DNA of 60,397 nucleotides from Desulfobacteraceae bacterium. GTDB taxonomy: Bacteria; Desulfobacterota; Desulfobacteria; Desulfobacterales; Desulfosalsimonadaceae. The translations under genes were made by a program, and so were the position numbers. The stretch spans positions 1-60,397 of the forward strand of contig QZJS01000098.1 in assembly GCA_003597945.1 (NCBI GenBank), written 5' to 3'. Shown one piece after another: positions 21,836 to 31,210 of the stretch (positions are counted from its first letter, which is position 1; each line of letters begins with the position of its first letter). The notes beneath the pieces were generated by a model. It worked only from the letters and a program-made list of their open reading frames with translations, did no database searches and was not told where the DNA came from.

Positions 21836-22196
21836 CTATGTGGTTATCGATATTATTTCTGTTTCAGCAATATTTGATATTCGAACCTGCCCGTTTGGCG
21901 TTGTGGCCGCGCCCGTTTTTGAGCTTGCATCTTCATGTTTTGAATATGTTGTCCGTAATTATCATATGCCCATAAAAAACAGAAGAAAAAGATTCTTATG
22001 TCTAAGGCCGGCCATAAGATTCAGATCCTTTCAAACGGGATTGTGATGATTTGCTAAAAGTATTGAATTATTTATGACAATAGAATACAAAAAACAAAAT
22101 AAAACAGGCTCGACAAAAAAGGCAATCCTTTTTGAAGAAAGGCCCGCACGAGTTTTATTCACCCACTGTTAACCCACAACAATAAGGAGATGCACG

Positions 22197-22388
22197 ATGA
22201 AAGTGATCATTACGAAAAACTGCATGGGCGACCGGAACTGCAATAATCTTTGTCCCGAGGTGTTCGAATACGACGAAGACGAATTAAAATCCATCGTCAA
22301 ATTCGACGTCATCCCGGAGCAGTATCATGCCGTGGTGCGGCAGGCCGCGTTTGAATGCGGAGCCAAAGCCATCGAAGTCGAAGAATAA
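22197..22388 (+). CDS. small ferredoxin-like protein with CxxDxxCxxxCP cluster-binding motif
   Basis: MKVIITKNCMGDRNCNNLCPEVFEYDEDE...CGAKAIEVEE. Confidence 0.8.
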   Translation: MKVIITKNCMGDRNCNNLCPEVFEYDEDELKSIVKFDVIPEQYHAVVRQAAFECGAKAIEVEE

Positions 22389-22423
22389 AACCACCAGCGA
22401 AGCCGGAGAATGGAGATTGCAAC

Positions 22424-22999
22424 ATGGGAAAATTCAAGGAAAGCCGAACCGCTAAAAATCTGCTGACATCGTTTGCGTTCGAAGCCCAGGCCAACAACCG
22501 GTATCTTTTTTTTGCCAACAAGGCGAAAGAAGACGGCTATCAGCAGATCGCAAAAATTTTCAAGGAAACCGCCGACCAGGAATTTGAGCACGGCCTGCGA
22601 TTTTTTAAATTTTTCAACGGCGGCGATCTCGAAATCACCGCCACCTTTCTCACCGGCGTCATCAAGGGAACCTACGATAACCTCCTGGCTTCGGCTTCGC
22701 TGGAAAACAATGTGCATACCAACCTGTATCCCGGGTTTGCCCGGATCGCCCGGGAGGAAAACTACGAGCGCGCCGCCGAAACATGGGATGCCATCATCGT
22801 CGCCGAACGGCATCATGAAAAATGTTTTTCATTACTGGCCGAAAATCTCCGCGACGATAAGCTGTTCAAGCGAGACAAGCAGAACATCTGGCGCTGCATC
22901 AACTGCGGCTATCTCCACGAAGGCCCGGCCGCCCCGGAGCAATGCCCCGCCTGCGTCCGGCCCACCGGCTATTTCGAAATTCTGTGTGAAAATTTTTAA
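22424..22999 (+). CDS. rubrerythrin
   Basis: Ferritin-like EAQANNRYLFFANKAKEDGY...EFEHGLRFFKFFNG and C-terminal rubredoxin WRCINCGYLHEGPAAPEQCPACVRP. Confidence 0.93.
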   Translation: MGKFKESRTAKNLLTSFAFEAQANNRYLFFANKAKEDGYQQIAKIFKETADQEFEHGLRFFKFFNGGDLEITATFLTGVIKGTYDNLLASASLENNVHTNLYPGFARIAREENYERAAETWDAIIVAERHHEKCFSLLAENLRDDKLFKRDKQNIWRCINCGYLHEGPAAPEQCPACVRPTGYFEILCENF

Positions 23000-23062
23000 A
23001 ATGCCCCTTGCCAAATGTCTTGCTTTGTATCCTGAAGCCTATTTTTGAAAGCAGATGACGCC

Positions 23063-23690
23063 ATGAACGAACTGAAAAAGAGCAATCCAGGCCCGGATTA
23101 CGCGCACCTCCTCGCCGAAGTGAAGGTTCGCGTCCGCATGGCGCAATATGCGGCATTGAAATCGGTAAACACAGAGCTGGTAGGTCTTTATTGGGATATC
23201 GGGCGGATGATCGTGGAGCGGCAGCAGGATGCCGAACATGGTTCTGCCATTGCCGAACAGCTATCCAACGATCTCCGGGCGGAGTTCCCTGGAATCAGTG
23301 GCTTTTCCCGGCGCAATGTTTTCTATATGCGTGAATTTTATCTTCTCTATCGTGATGATGAACGAGTGCAACCACTGGTTGCACAAATCGGCTGGACTCA
23401 CAACCTGATAATTCTTCAGCGCTGCAAAGATCCCTTGGAACGCGAGTTCTAAATCCGCATGACCCGCAAATTCGGTTGGTCCAAAAATGTCCTTATCCAT
23501 CAGATCGACAACCAGAGCTATGAAAAATCACTGCTTGGGAAGAATCATCGTCGAGTATGCCCTGTACGACGCCCGCAAGCCTATCGGGGTGGCAACCTAT
23601 AAAACCACCAGGACTCTCCCCCTGGAGTTAAAGGGTCAACTGCCGCCGCCGGAAGATATCGCTGCCCTGCTGGAAGGGATTGAAGAATAA
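23063..23690 (+). pseudogene. DUF1016 (YhcG-like) nuclease pseudogene: nonsense codon plus internal deletion of the nuclease core
   Basis: N-terminal DUF1016 region to CKDPLEREF-stop (taa 23450-23452), in-frame continuation IRMTRKFGWSKNVLIHQIDNQSYEKSLL, then jump to the C-terminus RIIVEYALYDARKPIGVATYKTTRTLPLELKGQLPPPEDIAALLEGIEE in another frame. Confidence 0.8.
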
Positions 23691-23702
23691 ATCAAGTCCA
23701 AA

Positions 23703-23759
23703 CGCCATATCGGCCCCGCCAAAGGCGGACACTGGGAAATCGTTATGAAGGATGAGAAG
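23703..23759 (+). repeat. near-duplicate of the 3' end of the 26684-28059 gene
   Basis: cgccatatcggccccgccaaaggcggacactgggaaatcgttatgaaggatgagaag vs 28000-28056 cgccgcatcggccccgccaaaggcggacactgggaaatcattgagaaggatgagaag. Confidence 0.9.
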
Positions 23760-23879
23760 CTTGCTTTTAAAAGTTGGGCGCATAGATTCTTTTAAAAATT
23801 GAAACAATATGATAAAAGAGTCCGCACCAAACGCAAAGAACCGACCAAAGACCGCATTGTTCTGGAAAAGGAACCTGGA

Positions 23880-25376
23880 ATGGAATCGACCGAATCCAAA
23901 ATTCTTGAGATGATCCGCAAGGGCGAAGGACTCGATCTTGAATTCAAAGCCTGCCGGAACCAGCTCAACCGGGATGCCTATAAAACGGTTTGCGCCTTTT
24001 TGAATCGACATGGCGGCACCTTGCTTCTCGGTGTTCAGGATAACGGCGAAGTCCAGGGCATCGAGCCGGATGCGGCGGCGCAAATCCGGAAAGACTTTGT
24101 GACGGCCGTCAACAACCCGCAGAAGATCACCCCGCCCACCTATCTGGCGATAGATGAAGTCGTGGTTGACGGTAAACCGCTGCTCCGCGTCTATGTGCCG
24201 GAAAGCTCCCAGGTGCATCGCTGCAATGGTCGCATTTACGACCGCAACGAAGACGGCGATCTGGATATCACCGATCACACCGCCCAGGTGGCGCAGCTTT
24301 ATCAGCGCAAGCAGGTCACTTACAGCGAAAACATGGTGTTTCCCCATCTGGGACTTGATGACCTGGATCGCGATCTGATTGCCAGATGCCGCAAGACCGC
24401 TACCCTGCGTTGGGAAGATCATCCCTGGAAGGACCTGGACGATCTGGAGCTGTTGCAAAGCGCCCAACTTTACCAGACCGACTCGGAAACCGGAAAAAGC
24501 GGCGTCACCCGCGCCGGGATTTTGCTGCTGGGAAAGCAGTTGCCGTTGTTGCGGACCGTGCCGCACCACCGCACCGACCTGATTCTACGCAAGGTGAATC
24601 TTGACCGCTACGACGACCGGGATTTCGTGGATGTCAATCTGGTGGAGAGTTATGAGCGGATCATGGCCTTTATTCACAAGCACCTGCCTGATCCTTTTTA
24701 CCTGGAAGGCACGACCAGTATTAGCATCAGAGATGCCATCTTCCGGGAGGTGGCGTCAAACATCCTGATTCATCGGGAATACACCAACGCTTTCCCCGCC
24801 AAGCTGATCATCGAGTACGGCCAGGTCCGCACCGAAAACAGCAACCGCCCCCACGGCTTTGGCCGTCTGGACCCTGAAAACTTCACCCCGTTTCCGAAAA
24901 ATCCGGTAATTGCCCGGTTTTTCCGCCAGATCGGCCGGGCCGATGAGCTGGGGTCCGGAATGCGTAAGATGATGAAGTACAGCCGAGCCTACGGTGGTGA
25001 TGATCCGGAACTGGTGGAGGGTGATGTCTTCAGGATGGTCATACGAGTGCCCGAGTTTGGCGAGAAAACAGTACCTGAATCCCAACAAGTACCCAGCAAG
25101 TACCGGACAAGTACCGGACAAGTCACCGGACAAGTCACCGGACAAGTGGCGCCATGGATTAGCAAAGTACTTTCCGCGTGTGTTGAGCCGAGAAGCAGTG
25201 CTGAAATTCAGATGCTTACCGGCATGAAGCACCGCGAAACATTTCAGCGAAACTACCTGGACATGCTTTTGAAAGACGGTCTGATCGAAAGGACCATACC
25301 AGATAAACCCCGTAGTCGCCACCAACGATACCGAACTACGGCAAAAGGCAAGAAGATTCTGGAGAGTATTCAATGA
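23880..25376 (+). CDS. Schlafen AlbA_2-type ATP-binding/transcriptional regulator-like protein (AlbA_2 + HATPase_4 + wHTH)
   Basis: GEGLDLEFKACRNQLNRDAYKTVCAFLNRHGGTLLLGVQDNGEVQGIEP; C-terminal ELGSGMRKMMKYS; wHTH after a TGQVTGQVTGQ repeat linker. Confidence 0.85.
   Translation: MESTESKILEMIRKGEGLDLEFKACRNQLNRDAYKTVCAFLNRHGGTLLLGVQDNGEVQGIEPDAAAQIRKDFVTAVNNPQKITPPTYLAIDEVVVDGKPLLRVYVPESSQVHRCNGRIYDRNEDGDLDITDHTAQVAQLYQRKQVTYSENMVFPHLGLDDLDRDLIARCRKTATLRWEDHPWKDLDDLELLQSAQLYQTDSETGKSGVTRAGILLLGKQLPLLRTVPHHRTDLILRKVNLDRYDDRDFVDVNLVESYERIMAFIHKHLPDPFYLEGTTSISIRDAIFREVASNILIHREYTNAFPAKLIIEYGQVRTENSNRPHGFGRLDPENFTPFPKNPVIARFFRQIGRADELGSGMRKMMKYSRAYGGDDPELVEGDVFRMVIRVPEFGEKTVPESQQVPSKYRTSTGQVTGQVTGQVAPWISKVLSACVEPRSSAEIQMLTGMKHRETFQRNYLDMLLKDGLIERTIPDKPRSRHQRYRTTAKGKKILESIQ
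25096..25146 (+). repeat. coding tandem repeat (11/12-nt units, aagtaccggac / aagtcaccggac)
   Basis: aagtaccggacaagtaccggacaagtcaccggacaagtcaccggacaagt read directly. Confidence 0.85.
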
Positions 25377-25837
25377 AACCAAATCCGGAAAAGTTGTTCA
25401 AAGGAAGAATTTGAACAGATTTGTATGGATCGACGACTCCTTTGACCCTGCCGCCGCCTCAACCGGCCTGCCGGAAGAGATCCGAACATCAGCGCCGCTT
25501 TCCCGGCTGAAGAAAACAGTGCGTTCAGCAGGAACCCGCCGTCAACCTAAAAGCATTGAAATTTTATTGAAAATAGTCTACAGGGAACAAAATCGAATCA
25601 GAAGAAACAAGCGGATTTATGCCGTCACCGCTGAAACCATGGATATATCCGAAAAAGACGACATGCTTGGTAGTGTATTCAAAAAAAGCATCGCCTGAAA
25701 AATATAAAGAGCTGATGCTGGTTCTTAAATACGAGCAGATCGGGAAAAGTCTGCGTGCTGAAGGATGAATGATGAATTTTGAATCGGAGACAAGGGCAAA
25801 ATTACCGGGCAGCCGGTTGCCGCTAAAACCCTGGAGG

Positions 25838-26447
25838 GTTCCATTTCGGCATCACTCCGGAGGAGTTGCGCAAACCTCACGAATCCAAGCCGTGTAATCC
25901 CATTATCGCCAATGTTTTCTATCGCGCCGGCATCATCGAACGGTGGGGCACCGGCACGTTGAATATTATAGACTGGTGCAGAAACAACGGAAACCCAGCG
26001 CCGACCTGGTCCGAGCAGGCGGGCTCGGTTTTTGTAACTTTTTCCCCCATTAAGGAGGCGGGAACCAGCCTTGGGGCGGAAGTAAATGGACGCCAACGTA
26101 CAGGGGAAGTCACAAGGGAAGTAACCGGGGAAGCTACTGGGGAAGCTACCGAACAAGTAACCGAACAAGCGACGGGGCAAGTCGAGGCCCATGACGAGGC
26201 CCATGATCTGTCCGAAACGGAATGGGCAATTCTCAAAGCCTGTAGAAGCGCGCCACAAGGCGTTTCAGATCTGTTGATTGTCCTTGGATACAAGACCAGA
26301 ACAGGAAATTTCAAGAAGGCAATGCTGCGCCTTGAGGAATCGTTAAGTCTCTTGGAAAAGACTTTGCCTGACTCGCCCAGGAGTAAAAATCAGAAATATC
26401 GCCTGACCGCAAAAGGCAAGAAAGTGGTCACGACTCGCGATTCATGA
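25838..26447 (+). pseudogene. N-terminally truncated AlbA_2/HATPase_4-type protein (C-terminal half with wHTH)
   Basis: FHFGITPEELRKPHESKPCNPIIANVFYRAGIIERWGTGTLNIIDWCR..., TGEVTREVTGEATGEATEQ repeat linker, wHTH; no AlbA_2 domain upstream. Confidence 0.7.
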
Positions 26448-26458
26448 ATCGCGAGTCG
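26431..26458. repeat. 28-bp perfect palindrome over the stop codon of the upstream ORF
   Basis: cgactcgcgattcatgaatcgcgagtcg is its own reverse complement. Confidence 0.95.
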
Positions 26459-26510
26459 CAGGGTTGAAGATGGCAAGGATTGAAAAGTTGATTGAAATGA
26501 CCCAGCCGGC

Positions 26511-26612
26511 TGGGCTGGATCGACGATGCCTATGTCCTGGCTACACTACCACCAAAATTTCAGAAGAGATCAGCAAAATTCTTGAGATGATCCGCAAGGG
26601 CGAAGGACTCGA
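26511..26612 (+). repeat. chimeric fragment: copy of the 3' part of the DUF1232 gene joined to a copy of the 5' part of the 23.9-kb AlbA_2 gene
   Basis: 26511-26574 resembles 28476-28539; 26575-26612 equals 23898-23935 (aaaattcttgagatgatccgcaagggcgaaggactcga). Confidence 0.85.
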
Positions 26613-26683
26613 AACAAGTAAAACTGACGGTTTTGCATAGATCGACCTTTTTTCAACGAAGAAACTAAAGGAAGAGTGCAGAG

Positions 26684-28059
26684 GTGAAAAAAGCCGACCT
26701 GCTTGCTGAAATCGCCTTGGGTGAAGACAGCACGCGCCAGTTTAAAAAAGATATCCGCAACGGCGAATCGCTGGCTTCGGAGATGGCGGCTTTTGCCAAT
26801 GCCGAGGGCGGAACGATTTTTATCGGAGTGGATGATGACGGCTCAGTTCCGGGCCTTGAGCCGAAGGATGTCGCACGGATCAATCAGCTTATCAGCAATG
26901 CGGCCAGCCAGCTTGTGCGCAGCCCGTTGGCCGTGCAGACGGAAATGTCGCGGTCAGAAAGGCCCGTGTTGTCATCAGGCTCATGGTGCCCAAAGGCCTC
27001 GATAAACCCTATTTCGATAAAAACGGAGTGATCTGGTTCAAGAGCGGTTCGGATAAACGCCGCATCAACTCCAAGGAGGAACTGCGTCGCCTGTTTCAGT
27101 TTTCCGATCAGTTTCATGCCGATGAATATCCCACCCGGGCGGATATCGGCAAACTCGACAAGCTGCGCTTTCGTGATTTCCTCCGCGATTTCTACAAACA
27201 GGACTTCCCCGACGATCCCGACGAGTTAAAACGTCTGCTGCGGAATATGAACCTGGCCGATGAAGCGGGTTTTCTGTCGCTGGCCGGCGTGCTTCTGTTT
27301 GCCGAACGACCAGAATGGATCAAACCACAGTTTGTCATCAAGGCCATCCGCTATCCGGGCAACGACATTCATGTCAGCGATTATCTGGACACGGAGGATT
27401 TTGATGGACCGCTGCGCCGGATGTTTGACAATGCCCTGGCCTTTGTCATGCGCAATCTGCATAAAATTCAGGCCGGCCGCGGGGTGAATGCGCCGGGGCT
27501 GCCTGAAATTCCAGAGTCGGTTTTTGAAGAACTTCTGGTAAACGCGTTGATCCACCGCGACTATCTGGTCAGTGCGCCCATCCGGCTGTTTATTTTTGAT
27601 AACCGGATCGAGATCATCAGCCCCGGCCATCTGCCCAACAACCTCACGGTTGAACGGATTCGAGCCGGAATTTCAAATATCCGCAATCCGATTCTGGTTT
27701 CCTTTGTGGCCAAAGGGCTTCTACCCTATCACGGGCTGGGTTCGGGCATCAAACGCGCATTGGAGGCCTGGCCCGACATCGAGTTTACCGACGATCGGGA
27801 CGGATGCCAGTTCACCGTAACGGTTCATCGAAAGAAGGCGAAAGGTTCGGGGAAAAGTTCGGGGAAAACAGAAAATCAAATCATTGTTCTGCTCTCAGAC
27901 AGACCGAACCTGACGATTCCGGAACTGTCTGAAACCCTCAATATTACTACGCGAGCGGTTGAAAAACAAATTTCAAAATTACGCATGGACGGCCGCCTGC
28001 GCCGCATCGGCCCCGCCAAAGGCGGACACTGGGAAATCATTGAGAAGGATGAGAAGTAA
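26684..28059 (+). pseudogene. AlbA_2-type ATP-binding protein split by a 1-nt frameshift near 26942
   Basis: MKKADLLAEIALGEDSTRQFKKDIRNGESLASEMAAFANAEGGTIFIGVDDDG in frame 1; continues as VIRLMVPKGLDKPYFDKNGVIWFKSGSDKRR in a second frame; adding one A at ggaaatg restores one ORF. Confidence 0.8.
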
Positions 28060-28186
28060 TGCCATCTAATAGAATTTGGATGAGCAGCTCCAAGGAATCC
28101 GATTCTTTTCCATCAGACATACAAATTTTTCAGGGCGGTCAAAAAAACAATCCCAAAACGAACGCACGTGTTCGCGGGGCCGTGTT

Positions 28187-28567
28187 ATGCTCTTCAAAAA
28201 CTTCAAGGAGGCGGTATTGAACCGATTGACCAGAGAAGAGAAGCAAAAGGCCCTGGAGATGGCGGAAAACATGGCGGATGACTTTGACGCCGACCGTGCG
28301 GCACAGTTTGTCAAAAAGCATGCGGATAAATCATGGTTTAACGATTTCAAGCTGCTCTATGACCTGATTACCGACCGCACCTTCAAACTCAAGCCCTCCA
28401 CCTGGGCCGTCATCGCCGGCGCGATAGCGTATGTGGTCATGCCCATTGACGTTATTCCGGATTTCATCCTGGGCCTGGGCTGGATCGACGATGCCTTTGT
28501 CCTGGCCACCACCACCACCAAAATTTCAGAAGAGATCAGCAGATACAAGATGCACTTGAAGGCGTAA
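28187..28567 (+). CDS. DUF1232 (YkvA-like) membrane protein
   Basis: MLFKNFKEAVL...LKPSTWAVIAGAIAYVVMPIDVIPDFILGLGWIDDAFVLA. Confidence 0.85.
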   Translation: MLFKNFKEAVLNRLTREEKQKALEMAENMADDFDADRAAQFVKKHADKSWFNDFKLLYDLITDRTFKLKPSTWAVIAGAIAYVVMPIDVIPDFILGLGWIDDAFVLATTTTKISEEISRYKMHLKA

Positions 28568-28597
28568 CAGGGGTTGCTCCAGATAAAGGAGGCTGTT

Positions 28598-29515
28598 TTG
28601 GCCAAGCACGATTACGACCGGGCCATGTATCGCATCACCACGATTGTTTCCCGCCTGAACATCGGGGAACGGCTGTTTCTGCCGGATCTGGCAAGTGAAT
28701 TCGGCGTCAGCCTCCGCACCATCCAGAAAGATTTTTCCACCCGGCTGGCCGTATTTCCCATCATCCGAAACAGCGACGGCAGTTATTCCTTCATGGGCCG
28801 CTATCGCCTCAAAGGCACGGCCAATGCCGAGGAAAGCATTGTGGTGGAACTGATGGGCGCCCTGGCGGAACAGGTCAATGCCGGTTACGCCGAAGTCACC
28901 CGCCGGCTCTTAAGCGGAGCGGGCTATTCCAACCGCACGTTTGCCATTCATCTGAAATTCGAGGATATATCCGCCCACCTGGATACGTTTTACCTGCTCA
29001 AACAGACCATCCAGTTCCAGCAGAAAATCCGTTTCAGCTACACCACCCGGCATGGGAAAAAAGACAGCTATCTGGTCGATCCCTACCGCCTGGGCAATTT
29101 CGATGGGTTCTGGTATCTCATCGCCATGGATAACAAGGCCGGCATTCTCAAAACGTTTTACCTGAAAAGCATCGAGAATATCCGGGTCTCGCCGGAAAAT
29201 TACGCCATTGATTCGGCCCTGGAAAAAGAAATTGAAGAGACCTACGGCAACCTGACCACCGCCTGGTTCAAGGAAGAAAAGCAGAACGTCAACCTGCTGG
29301 CCGCGGGCGCAGCGCGCCGCTACATCATGCGCAATCCGGGTCCTCAGATAGCGATCATCAAGGATGCCCCGGATGGCCTGCATCTGCAAATGACCTATCA
29401 CCGGGATGTTGAAGTGCTCTATTTCGTCAAACACTGGCTGCCGGATATCCGGATCATCGGCAACCCGCATCTCAAAAAGATGCTGATGGATCAGATTAAA
29501 AATTATTCCGGGTAA
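28598..29515 (+). CDS. WYL-domain transcriptional regulator
   Basis: N-terminal HTH FLPDLASEFGVSLRTIQKDFSTRL; WYL core KIRFSYTTRHGKKDSYLVDPYRLGNFDGFWYLIAMD; TTG start assumed. Confidence 0.85.
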   Translation: MAKHDYDRAMYRITTIVSRLNIGERLFLPDLASEFGVSLRTIQKDFSTRLAVFPIIRNSDGSYSFMGRYRLKGTANAEESIVVELMGALAEQVNAGYAEVTRRLLSGAGYSNRTFAIHLKFEDISAHLDTFYLLKQTIQFQQKIRFSYTTRHGKKDSYLVDPYRLGNFDGFWYLIAMDNKAGILKTFYLKSIENIRVSPENYAIDSALEKEIEETYGNLTTAWFKEEKQNVNLLAAGAARRYIMRNPGPQIAIIKDAPDGLHLQMTYHRDVEVLYFVKHWLPDIRIIGNPHLKKMLMDQIKNYSG

Positions 29516-29567
29516 TTTGTGTAAACCGGAATGTTAATGACGCACATCAATCAAGGAGGCGCCCGTC

Positions 29568-29873
29568 ATGAAATGGATCGCCGTTTTTCTGATTCTGCTT
29601 TTTCCCGCCGCGGCCCTGTGCCAGTCTTACCGGAGTGAACGGTATCGCGGATATGATTATTACAAGTCCTTCCGGGAACAGCCGAAACCCGCCGCATCCC
29701 TGTTTTCCAAACCCCGGCAGCATGATCCCCGGCAATGGTCGTCGCCGCACTCCTGTTCCCCCTATCCGTGCCGGGAGGAGCGATATGACGTGGAGATTTA
29801 CGATCACACCACCGGAAAGCGCGAACGCAAGACCATCACGGTAAAATCCGCAGATCGGCGGTATGGGTGGTAA
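29568..29873 (+). CDS. small secreted hypothetical protein
   Basis: Signal-peptide-like MKWIAVFLILLFPAAALCQ, preceded by aaggagg. Confidence 0.55.
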   Translation: MKWIAVFLILLFPAAALCQSYRSERYRGYDYYKSFREQPKPAASLFSKPRQHDPRQWSSPHSCSPYPCREERYDVEIYDHTTGKRERKTITVKSADRRYGW

Positions 29874-30188
29874 TAATAGCAACAGAACTCATAAGCACGT
29901 AAATGCTCCCCGCCAAATATCTGCCCGAACTGCGGTGGTATTTAGCCACAAAACACACTGCAAGCTATCTATCCAAATATTTCAAAACCGATGGTGGTTA
30001 GAGAATAAAGGGTATGCTCGGGTACTGGTAGGCAAGGATCGGTTGTGATATTTACCCATTTTATCGCTTTATAATCTTTTTGTATTGTTATATGATCTAA
30101 AAAGTTCTTTCTAAGAAAATTATATATTATGATACATAAAAAATTTTTTGGAGTCGCCGCTTATTTTTAATATCAATTTTACTAAACT

Positions 30189-31205
30189 ATGGTGAGGCTG
30201 TTGATATTTATGGATGAAGAGATTTTAAGGGCTGATCCCCATTCAAAAAGAAAAAAAATTGCGATAGCGATATTTGTCGGCGTTATAGGTCTTCTGGCAA
30301 TTGTTGCATTTCTGATTTTCGGCTTATTGGTAAAAGACTATATCATCTTTGATGCAAATAGAATTCAGGCTGCCAATGAATTAACTATGCTTAATTCTCG
30401 TATTAAAGAGATGGAAAATCGACTTTATGAGCATCGGGCCTCCTTATCATCGCAACTGAAAACAGGAAAAGATCAGCTTCAAGAATTGGATGAACTCATT
30501 CATAAACGCAATGCTCAAATAGACTCCCAACAAAGATTGATTGCCGAGTACGATGAATTAATGAAAAAAATCGACTTGGCAAAGAAGGAATACCAAAGCA
30601 CGCTGGGAGATATAAAGTTACTTCGTGAGAGTGCGGCAAAGGAAATGGGTGTTATTACAGCACTCAAAAAGGAAAACGAAATACTTGAAGCCCAAAAGTC
30701 GGCGCTTAATAAAGAATTGGCGGAACTCGATAAGGCCAAAAAAAGTAGCAATCAGTCCATTGAAGACCTTGCTCGTCAACTAAGGGACCTGAGTGGAAAA
30801 GAATCCATCGCCAGGGCCGAATTTTCAGAATTACAGGAAGCTTTGACAGAAACTTCCGCGAATCTGGCTATACAAAACAATAAGATTGAGAGCGCGCGAA
30901 GATCTCTATCCATATTGGAACAAGAAATCAGCGAAATGAAATTGAATCATGACACTCTCTCGGCTCAAATTATCCTTGCCCAGGAAACCTTCACAACCAG
31001 AACGGCTGATAAGGAAAAATTGATTGCGACAGTTTCTGGACTGACACAAAAAAAAATAGAACTCTCCTCGGAAATTGCATTGCTGGAAGAACGTAAGCTT
31101 GGAATGGAATCCCAAACAAAGGCATTGGATATCAAGATTAAACAAACCAACGAGCGCCTGCAGGCAATAAGTCAGAAAGTTGAGACGGATAAGGCCAACG
31201 ATTAA
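30189..31205 (+). CDS. single-TM, long coiled-coil protein (first gene of putative CoCoNuT-like operon)
   Basis: TM IAIFVGVIGLLAIVAFLIFGLLV followed by ~270 residues of heptad-like coiled coil; 5 nt from the next gene. Confidence 0.75.
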   Translation: MVRLLIFMDEEILRADPHSKRKKIAIAIFVGVIGLLAIVAFLIFGLLVKDYIIFDANRIQAANELTMLNSRIKEMENRLYEHRASLSSQLKTGKDQLQELDELIHKRNAQIDSQQRLIAEYDELMKKIDLAKKEYQSTLGDIKLLRESAAKEMGVITALKKENEILEAQKSALNKELAELDKAKKSSNQSIEDLARQLRDLSGKESIARAEFSELQEALTETSANLAIQNNKIESARRSLSILEQEISEMKLNHDTLSAQIILAQETFTTRTADKEKLIATVSGLTQKKIELSSEIALLEERKLGMESQTKALDIKIKQTNERLQAISQKVETDKAND

Positions 31206-31210
31206 AAAGG

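Noticed and set aside
25096-25146. Short tandem repeats considered as a CRISPR-like array
   Set aside because: Units are 11-12 nt with no spacers and lie in coding sequence; no cas genes in the window.
26684-28059. Programmed ribosomal frameshift at the A-run
   Set aside because: Only a short AAA and no canonical slippery heptamer or downstream stimulator recognised; mutation or sequencing error is simpler, especially among neighbouring pseudogenes.
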